Shown in pieces: positions 8,691 to 14,800 of a stretch of DNA of 48,036 bases. Under the pieces are notes generated by a model. That model had not been told where the DNA came from. It did not search any database and saw nothing but the letters and a program-made list of their open reading frames with translations. The stretch comes from JALOAT01 sp041677345 (GTDB lineage: Bacteria > Pseudomonadota > Gammaproteobacteria > Thiohalomonadales > Thiohalomonadaceae): the NCBI GenBank assembly GCA_041677345.1, contig JBAYQE010000012.1, positions 1 through 48,036 on the forward strand. Direction: 5' to 3'. The position numbers and the translations under genes are program-made. The stretch's first letter is position 1; the number at the start of each line of letters is the position of its first letter.

Positions 8691-9088
8691 TGTCACGTAG
8701 ACGCTGCGCGCCAACGTGACCTACGAAGACGTTGACTTCTTCGCGTCCTCTGCGCCTTTGCGTCTTTGCGTTGGGCGGTTTTCTTCGTCCTGTGACGGGG
8801 TCCCGACGGAATGTCACGTAACCGCTGCGCGTCAACGTGACCTACGAAGACGTTGACTTCTTCGCGTCCTCTGCGCCTTTGCGCCCTTGCGTTGGGCGGT
8901 TTTCTTCGTCCTGTGACGGGGCTCCCGACGGAATGTCACGTAGACGCTGCGCGCCAACGTGACCTACGAAGACGTTGACTTCTTCGCGTCCTCTGCGCCT
9001 TTGCGTCTTTGCGTTGGGCGGTTTTCTTCGTCCTGTGATGGGGTCCCGACGGAATGTCACGTAACCGCTGCGCGTCAACGTGACCTAT
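8691..9088. repeat. Tandem array of ~121-bp units arranged as a duplicated dimer
   Basis: Units start at 8691, 8812, 8934 and 9055 (lengths 121, 122 and 121 bp, then a partial fourth). Each unit begins with a hairpin GTCACGT...ACGTGAC (8692/8714, 8813/8835, 8935/8957, 9056/9078), continues with a 9-bp-period stretch (GCGTCCTCTGCGCCTTTGCG), and ends TGGGGTCCCGACGGAA or close variant. Units 1 and 3 share loop AGACGCTGCGCGCCA; units 2 and 4 share AACCGCTGCGCGTCA. The array is therefore a 243-bp dimer that was duplicated, the last unit being cut short. Confidence 0.85.
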
Positions 9089-9109
9089 GACCAATTGCGT
9101 TATTTGCGT

Positions 9110-9883
9110 TCATTCGCGGACTTCCCTCATCCCGGCCAGCACGTAGACATCGAAGCGGTGGTTCTTGGTGGAATAGTCGAGGGTCGGCGCACGGCCGGCG
9201 AGGAAGGGGGCGCCCTTGGGACGCTTGAACACCACCCGCCGGCGCGCGGCGGTAAGCGCAGCGTCGAGCAATGCGTCGGCATCCTCATCGGCACCGATCA
9301 CCGCCTGAAAGGCTCGCATCTCCTTCTTCACCAGCGCCGATTTCTCACGGTGGGGAAACATCGGATCGAGATACACCACATCGGGCCGTGCCTCTTCCGC
9401 CAGGGCGCGGAGCCACGCTACAGCCTGTGCGTGCACCAGCCTCATGCGTGCGACGATGGGTGCCGTCTCAGCATCCAGCGCCCCGCGGCGCAGGCCGTCC
9501 GCCAAGAGCGCCGCAGCCACGGGGGAACGCTCCACCAGGGTGACACTGCAGCCCAGGCTGGCGAGCACGAAGGCATCGCGACCCAGCCCCGCAGTGGCGT
9601 CCACCACACTGGGCACGTGACCGGTCTGCAATCCGGCCGCCTTTGCCAAGGGCTGGCCGCGACCGCCGCCGAAGCGGCGGCGGTGACCTACGGCACCGCC
9701 GACAAAATCAACGACAATCGGCCCCGGTGTATCCGTGCCGTGCTGACGCAGTTCCAGGCGTTCACCCGTGAATTCCAGAAAAAACGCATGCTCGCGCGTG
9801 TTGCTCAAGCTGAGCGCGAAACATTCAGCAATGCCGCTCGCGGCGGCAGCGTGTTCAGGTGTTGCATACAAGGGGACGTCCAT
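9110..9883 (-). CDS. rsmJ: 16S rRNA (guanine-1516-N2)-methyltransferase RsmJ
   Basis: This 257-aa enzyme methylates G1516 of 16S rRNA. The SAM-binding motif VVDATAGLGRDAFVLASLG and the catalytic YLDPMFPHREKSALVKKEMR are characteristic of the RsmJ/YhiQ family, as is the C-terminal RPKGAPFLAGRAPTLDYSTKNHRFDVY. Length matches E. coli RsmJ (250 aa). The start ATG at 9883 lacks a clear Shine-Dalgarno; TAGAAT (minus strand, about 9893-9898) could be a -10 element but no good -35 is seen. Its final residues (VRE and stop) are encoded inside the right arm of the repeat element at 8606-9122. Confidence 0.93.
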   Translation of the reverse strand: MDVPLYATPEHAAAASGIAECFALSLSNTREHAFFLEFTGERLELRQHGTDTPGPIVVDFVGGAVGHRRRFGGGRGQPLAKAAGLQTGHVPSVVDATAGLGRDAFVLASLGCSVTLVERSPVAAALLADGLRRGALDAETAPIVARMRLVHAQAVAWLRALAEEARPDVVYLDPMFPHREKSALVKKEMRAFQAVIGADEDADALLDAALTAARRRVVFKRPKGAPFLAGRAPTLDYSTKNHRFDVYVLAGMREVRE

Positions 9884-9895
9884 GGGGCGCGTATT

Positions 9896-10102
9896 CTACA
9901 ACCCCGGTGGGGGACTTACTCTTCCGATGAGAACACCGACCCCAAACGCAGAGACTGCAAGGGTCCAGATCACGATTACGGTCACCTCCGGACCTGTGGT
10001 CCTGGCGCCGTCAGTCGATACCTGCCGCCAACGCGGTGGTATTCCACGGAATTCGGGTCTACGCGTTGTGTACCAGGAACAAAAAGGGGATGTCGTTCCC
10101 AT
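9896..10102 (-). CDS. Possible small single-span membrane protein (uncertain)
   Basis: A 68-codon ATG frame that ends 12 nt before rsmJ on the same strand. The last 35 residues contain one convincing hydrophobic segment (VTVIVIWTLAVSAFGVGVLI), while the N-terminal half is arginine/tryptophan-rich and unlike a signal. There is no clear ribosome site and no family I recognise. The 313-bp stretch 9884-10196 holds nothing else that I can support. It may be chance. Confidence 0.25.
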   Translation of the reverse strand: MGTTSPFCSWYTTRRPEFRGIPPRWRQVSTDGARTTGPEVTVIVIWTLAVSAFGVGVLIGRVSPPPGL

Positions 10103-10196
10103 GACGACTGCGACCCAGGACGCTCCGCCGGCTGGGGCCTCAAAATGAGCGCCCGGTCATCCCGGGGTCCGCAGCACCCTATCTGAACGGCACCGC

Positions 10197-11135
10197 ATGT
10201 CCGTCGCCTACATCACCCACCCTGCCTGCAAGCTGCACGAGATGGGGTCAGTGCACCCCGAGAGCCCGGCTCGGCTCGACGCCATCAATGATCAGCTGGT
10301 CGCCGATGGCACCCTGCCCTTGCTGCGCTATTGGGAGGCCCCCGTGGTTACGGAGGAACAGCTTCTCCGAGTGCATACGGCGGCCTACCTGCAGGCGTTG
10401 CGGCTCGCATCGCCTCGGCAGGGCTATTACCGGCTGGATGCCGACACGCTGATGAACCCGCACACCCTGGAAGCCGCTTTCCGCGCAGCGGGCGCGGCGG
10501 TGCTCGGTGTGGAGTTGGTGCTGGCGGGTGAGGTGGAAACTGCCTTTTGTGCGGTGCGTCCGCCGGGCCACCACGCCATGGCTGAACACGCCATGGGTTT
10601 CTGTATCTTCAACAACGTGGCGATCGCCACCGCACACGCCTTGGAGCACTGCGGACTCGAACGTGTGGCCATCGTCGATTTCGATGTCCACCATGGCAAC
10701 GGTACCGAAACCACGTTCCGTGACGATCCGCGCGTAATGCTGTGCTCGGTGTTCCAGCATCCGCTCTATCCCAACATGCCCATCGACGAAAGCCGGCCGC
10801 GTATGGTGCACGTCCCCTTGCAGGCCGGCACATACAGTGAAGAATTCCAACAGGCCGTGAAGTCACGCATCCTGCCGGCGGTGGACGGCTTCGCACCGCA
10901 GCTGATCCTGATCTCGGCGGGATTCGACAGCCATTTCGAGGATGACCTCGGTCAGATGAACCTCCTCGAAAGCGACTACTTCTGGATCACGCGCGAGGTG
11001 GTCGACCTGGCGCGCAAGCATTGCACAGGGCGTACCGTCTCAGTCCTGGAAGGCGGCTATGCTTTGCAAGCCTTGGGCCGCAGCGTGGCAGCACATATTC
11101 GTGGGCTGTTGCGCGTCGGCGGCATGGTCAAATGA
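10197..11135 (+). CDS. Histone deacetylase family protein (class II/AcuC-like), copy 1
   Basis: A 312-aa zinc-dependent deacetylase-fold enzyme. The catalytic set is complete: tandem His125/His126 (RPPGHHA), zinc ligands Asp163 and His165 (VDFDVHHGNGTE), zinc ligand Asp244 (SAGFDSH) and transition-state Tyr288 (LEGGY). Such enzymes remove acetyl groups from protein lysine (AcuC acts on acetyl-CoA synthetase in Bacillus) or from polyamines. Converging with acs and close to a Pat-type acetyltransferase, it is most simply read as a deacetylase for Acs or other lysine-acetylated proteins; this is inference. It aligns without gaps to copy 2 (17723-18643) at about 59% identity over 290 residues, by hand count. 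Confidence 0.9.
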   Translation: MSVAYITHPACKLHEMGSVHPESPARLDAINDQLVADGTLPLLRYWEAPVVTEEQLLRVHTAAYLQALRLASPRQGYYRLDADTLMNPHTLEAAFRAAGAAVLGVELVLAGEVETAFCAVRPPGHHAMAEHAMGFCIFNNVAIATAHALEHCGLERVAIVDFDVHHGNGTETTFRDDPRVMLCSVFQHPLYPNMPIDESRPRMVHVPLQAGTYSEEFQQAVKSRILPAVDGFAPQLILISAGFDSHFEDDLGQMNLLESDYFWITREVVDLARKHCTGRTVSVLEGGYALQALGRSVAAHIRGLLRVGGMVK

Positions 11136-11155
11136 GCCTTAAGGATGGGTAAACG

Positions 11156-11258
11156 ACGCGGAGGGCGCAGCGGATCTGGACATTGAACCACGGACGACAC
11201 CAAGCAGCATCCGTGATTAACCTTTGAACCCTGCCATGTTCTCCGCGCCTTCCGCGTT
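11156..11258. repeat. 9-bp-period inverted element between deacetylase 1 and acs
   Basis: The left arm ACGCGGAGG + GCGCAGCGG (11156-11173) is matched by a complementary right arm TTCTCCGCGCCTTCCGCGTT (11239-11258). Between them a 6-bp pair CACGGA (11189-11194)/TCCGTG (11210-11215) can form an inner hairpin. It lies between two converging genes, where a bidirectional transcript end is expected, but no T-run is seen. Confidence 0.55.
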
Positions 11259-11285
11259 GCCGGTTCGACGGCGTGATTTCTCCAC

Positions 11286-13232
11286 TCATCGGCTCACGCG
11301 GTTGCGCACCAGCTCCTCCACCACGCCGGGATCGGCCAGCGTGCTGATATCACCCAGGGTGTCGATTTCATTGGCGGCGATCTTGCGCAGGATGCGACGC
11401 ATGATCTTTCCGGAACGGGTCTTGGGCAGGCCGGGCGCCCACTGAATCGCGTCCGGGCTGGCAATGGGACCGATCTCGCCGCGCACCAGCGTCACGAGTT
11501 CTTTTTTCAATGCCTCCGATGGTTCCACGCCGGCCACCAGGGTCACGTAGCAATAGATCCCCTGCCCCTTGATGTCGTGTGGAAAACCCACGACCGCGGC
11601 TTCGGCCACGCTCTCGTGCAAGACCAGCGCACTTTCGATCTCCGCGGTGCCCATGCGATGGCCGGAAACGTTGAGCACGTCATCGATGCGGCCGGTGATC
11701 CAGTAGTAACCATCCGCGTCGCGCCGCGCACCGTCACCGGTAAAGTAATAGCCGCGGAAGGTATTGAAATAGGTGTCGATGAAACGCTTGTGATCACCAT
11801 ACACCGTGCGTGCCTGGCCCGGCCAAGGGTGTGTGATCACCAGCGCCCCCTCACCCTCGCCGTCGATCACCGAGCCATCGGCGGGATTCACGATGGCAGG
11901 AACCACACCAAAGAACGGCAGTGTCGCCGAGCCCGGTTTGAGCGCCGTGGCACCGGGCAGTGGCGTGATCATGTGCCCCCCCGTTTCGGTCTGCCACCAG
12001 GTGTCGAGCACTGGACAGCGCTCTTCGCCCACCACGCGGTAATACCACTCCCAGGCCTCCGGATTGATGGGCTCGCCCACGGTTCCGAGCAGGCGCAGGG
12101 ACTTGCGTCCGGTGCGCTTCACCGGTTCGTCCCCCTCGCGCATGAGCGCGCGGATGGCGGTGGGTGCGGTGTAGAAGATGTTTACCTGATGCTTGTCGCA
12201 CACCTGCCAGAAGCGCGAGCTGTCCGGATGACTGGGCACACCCTCGAACATGAGACTGCGTGCACCGTTGGCGAGCGGACCGTAGACGATGTAGGTGTGG
12301 CCCGTGACCCAGCCCACGTCGGCGGTGCACCAGTACACCTCGCCTTCGTGATAATCGAACACATACTTGTGCGTCATCGCGGCAAACAGCAGGTACCCCC
12401 CCGTGGTATGCAAAACCCCCTTGGGCTTGCCGGTGGAGCCGGAGGTGTAGAGGATGAACAACGGGTCTTCCGCATCCATGGGCTCGGGCGGACACTCGGA
12501 GGATACCGTGGCGATGGCTTCGTGATACCACGCGTCACGCATGGCGAGCCAAGGCACGTCGCCCCCCGTGTGCTTCACGACGAACACGGTATGCACATTC
12601 GGACACTCCAGCAGTGCCTTGTCCGTGTTGTTCTTCATGCTCACGCGCCGGCCGCCGCGCAGGCCTTCGTCAGAGGTGACCACCACCTGACAATCCGAAT
12701 CCAGGATGCGATCCTTCAGTGCCTCCGGTGAGAATCCGCCGAAAACCACGGAATGGATTGCACCGATGCGTGCGCACGCGAGCATGGCCACCGCAGCCTG
12801 CGGCACCATGGGCAGGTAGATGCAAACCCGGTCACCCTTTCTTACGCCACGCGCTTTCAGGGCATTGGCGAAGCGCGAAACCTCATCGTGCAGCTCACGA
12901 TAGGTGATGGTCCTGTCCACACCCGGATCATCGCCTTCCCAGATGATGGCCGCCTGATCGCCACGCGTGGCCAGGTGTCGGTCGAGACAGTTGTAGGCCA
13001 CGTTCAGCTTGCCGCCCTTGAACCACTGGATGTGCAGGTTGGCGGCGTTGAAGCTGTAGTCCAAGACCTGTTCCCAGGGCTCGATCCAGGTGAGGAACGT
13101 CTGCGCCTGTTCGGCCCAAAAGCCTTCCGGGTCATCCACGGAGCGCCGATACATCTCCCGGTACACAGACTCATTTATGTGCGCGCCGGCTTCGATATCA
13201 CTGCGTACCGGGTATACCTTGTTCTCCGACAT
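11286..13232 (-). CDS. acs: Acetyl-CoA synthetase (AMP-forming)
   Basis: A 648-aa enzyme that activates acetate to acetyl-CoA through acetyl-AMP in the cytosol. Motifs are the P-loop-like YTSGSTGKPKGV, the WWQTETGG substrate-binding region, and the C-terminal PKTRSGKIMRR. The last contains Lys609, in the same number and context as the lysine acetylated by Pat in Salmonella Acs. Length and domain order are normal (N-terminal Acs domain, AMP-binding domain, mobile C-terminal domain). The gene is co-directional with the SpmAB fusion (75-bp gap) and pat, and faces deacetylase 1, so control by reversible acetylation is strongly suggested by context. Confidence 0.97.
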   Translation of the reverse strand: MSENKVYPVRSDIEAGAHINESVYREMYRRSVDDPEGFWAEQAQTFLTWIEPWEQVLDYSFNAANLHIQWFKGGKLNVAYNCLDRHLATRGDQAAIIWEGDDPGVDRTITYRELHDEVSRFANALKARGVRKGDRVCIYLPMVPQAAVAMLACARIGAIHSVVFGGFSPEALKDRILDSDCQVVVTSDEGLRGGRRVSMKNNTDKALLECPNVHTVFVVKHTGGDVPWLAMRDAWYHEAIATVSSECPPEPMDAEDPLFILYTSGSTGKPKGVLHTTGGYLLFAAMTHKYVFDYHEGEVYWCTADVGWVTGHTYIVYGPLANGARSLMFEGVPSHPDSSRFWQVCDKHQVNIFYTAPTAIRALMREGDEPVKRTGRKSLRLLGTVGEPINPEAWEWYYRVVGEERCPVLDTWWQTETGGHMITPLPGATALKPGSATLPFFGVVPAIVNPADGSVIDGEGEGALVITHPWPGQARTVYGDHKRFIDTYFNTFRGYYFTGDGARRDADGYYWITGRIDDVLNVSGHRMGTAEIESALVLHESVAEAAVVGFPHDIKGQGIYCYVTLVAGVEPSEALKKELVTLVRGEIGPIASPDAIQWAPGLPKTRSGKIMRRILRKIAANEIDTLGDISTLADPGVVEELVRNRVSR

Positions 13233-13307
13233 GACTCATCCCTCACGTGACGGCGACGTAGTGATAAAAAGGTAGTCCGCTTTGACGTTCCCTTTCGGGG
13301 GAGCCGG

Positions 13308-14585
13308 CTAGGCGAAGAGGTAGGAACACGCGGCCACGGCGGCGAACACGCCCACGATGTCGGCGGTGATACCCGCCGCCAGGGCATGGCGCACGCGCCG
13401 CACCTGAATGGCGCCAAAGTAGACGGCAAGGACGTAGAACGTGGTTTCCGTGCTGCCCTGAAGCGTGGAGACCAGAAAACCCGTATAGCTGTCCGGGCCG
13501 ACGGCAGGATCGTTGATGATGGAGGCCATCACCCCGTAGGCGCCCGAGCCTGACAGTGGACGCAACAGCGCCATGGGCAGGGCCTCCGCGGGCAGACCGA
13601 ACGTCGCCGTGTACGCGCCCACCCAGTGCACGAACACGTCCAGCGCACCGCTGGCGCGCAGCATGGCGACCGCAACCAGAATGGCGACCAGGTACGGGAT
13701 GATGCGCAGCGCTACCTGGAAGCCCTCCTTGGCGCCCTCGATGAAGGCCTCGTAGATGCGTACCCCGCGTACCACGCCAAAGGCAAGAAAACCCACCATG
13801 AGTGCAGGGATGATCCAGGGGGCGATGGCGCTGCCGTAAAGCACCGTCAGGGGGACAAGGGCGATGAGTGCCATCAGTGCCAGCAAGGAGACTGCGAACG
13901 GATAACCCTTGCCTGCCTCCGGCAAGGATTGGTCCACGACCGGTGCAACATCGGCGGCCACTGCATCCTCGGGTCCGCGTTCAAAGGGAAAGAAGCGGCG
14001 ATAGGCAAGGCAGGCGATGATGGCGGCCGTGGTGGAACACAAGGTGGCGAACAGGGTGGTGGGCAGAATGGCTGCCGGATCGGCCGAGCCCGCCGAAGCA
14101 CGCAGGGCGATCACACCGGTGGGCAGCAAGGTGAGGCTGGAGGTGTTCATGGCCAGGAACAACACCATGGGGTCGGTGGCCGTCCCGGGCCGCGTATTGA
14201 GCCGGTTGAGTTCCTGCATGGCGCGGATCCCGAAGGGTGTGGCCGCATTGCCAAGGCCCAGGATGTTGGCGGAAAAGTTCAGGATCATGGCGCCCATGGC
14301 TGGGTGATCGGCGGGCACTTGCGGGAACAATCGCACCATGAGCGGGCGGATGAGCCGAGCGATCACGGTGAGCAGCCCGCCTTCCTCCGCCACCTTCATG
14401 AGCCCGAGGAACAGTGCCATCACACCGACCAGACCGATGGCCAGTTCCACCGCTCCGCCGGCCGATTGCACCATCCCCTGCGATAACGCATCCATGGGTG
14501 AGATGCCCTCCCCCGTCCACTGTACCTGCCGCCACGCGGCCGTGAGGAAGGCAACCAACACCAGGGAAAAAAAGATGGCATTCAC
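13308..14585 (-). CDS. Fused SpmA-SpmB (nucleoside-recognition Gate domain) membrane protein
   Basis: A 425-aa polytopic inner-membrane protein. The N-terminal half resembles spore maturation protein A (MNAIFFSLVLVAFLTAAW..., NFSANILGLGNAATPFGI) and the C-terminal half resembles SpmB (RIIPYLVAILVAVAMLRASGAL, LRPLSGSGAYGVM). Two Gate/nucleoside-recognition domains are thus joined in one chain with about ten hydrophobic segments. SpmA/SpmB were named in sporulating Bacillus, but fused homologues are common in non-sporulating Proteobacteria and their substrate is not established. Its place between acs and pat hints at a role in small-molecule transport linked to acetate or acetylation metabolism; this is speculation. 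Confidence 0.88.
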   Translation of the reverse strand: MNAIFFSLVLVAFLTAAWRQVQWTGEGISPMDALSQGMVQSAGGAVELAIGLVGVMALFLGLMKVAEEGGLLTVIARLIRPLMVRLFPQVPADHPAMGAMILNFSANILGLGNAATPFGIRAMQELNRLNTRPGTATDPMVLFLAMNTSSLTLLPTGVIALRASAGSADPAAILPTTLFATLCSTTAAIIACLAYRRFFPFERGPEDAVAADVAPVVDQSLPEAGKGYPFAVSLLALMALIALVPLTVLYGSAIAPWIIPALMVGFLAFGVVRGVRIYEAFIEGAKEGFQVALRIIPYLVAILVAVAMLRASGALDVFVHWVGAYTATFGLPAEALPMALLRPLSGSGAYGVMASIINDPAVGPDSYTGFLVSTLQGSTETTFYVLAVYFGAIQVRRVRHALAAGITADIVGVFAAVAACSYLFA

Positions 14586-14719
14586 GGAAATACCTTATCG
14601 ATGAGCCAACCTGCCGCAGAGAGCACCACCACAGCCATGAAGGCCATTGCACGGTTGCTTGCCGCGTTCGTGGACGTAATGCAATCAGTGCCTGACAGAT
14701 GCCATCCCTGGATCGACGA

Positions 14720-14781
14720 GCCACAGAGGTCACAGAGGTGTCCCTGAGGCCGGAACATGTATCCTCTGTACCCTCTGTGGC
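14720..14781. repeat. 9-bp-period inverted element between pat and the SpmAB gene
   Basis: The left arm (14720-14738, two CACAGAGG words) and right arm (14763-14781, CCTCTGTACCCTCTGTGGC) are complementary at 17 of 19 positions, separated by 24 nt. On RNA this would fold into a long stem. The flanking 215-bp space between the two genes contains no other recognisable feature. Confidence 0.7.
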
Positions 14782-14800
14782 GAGCGTTCTTCGGTGCTCT

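Larger units (their letters stand above)
8606..9122. repeat. Long inverted-repeat element framing the 3' region of the RND pump and rsmJ
   Basis: A perfect 12-bp inverted pair, AGTCCGCGAATG (8606-8617) and CATTCGCGGACT (9111-9122), frames the whole 514-bp space between the pump and rsmJ. Both arms continue inward with related words (GACGCTAATGAA on the left; complement of AACGCAAATAACGC on the right). The right arm covers the last codons and stop of rsmJ. The spacer holds no gene; its short minus-strand frames all derive from the repeats. Confidence 0.65.

Noticed and set aside
8653..9078. Two similar minus-strand frames encoding related Arg-rich peptides
   Set aside because: They are translations of the tandem repeat itself; similarity between them reflects DNA repetition, not duplicated genes.
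8691..9088. CRISPR-like regular spacing
   Set aside because: Units are nearly identical over their full ~121 bp with no unique spacers, and no cas gene is present.
11544..11554. GTCACGTAGC inside acs as another REP-like copy
   Set aside because: Lacks the second stem half and loop, and is explained by coding sequence.
13308..14585. Evidence for sporulation from SpmA/SpmB similarity
   Set aside because: Fused SpmA/SpmB proteins occur widely in non-sporulating Proteobacteria and no other sporulation gene is present.
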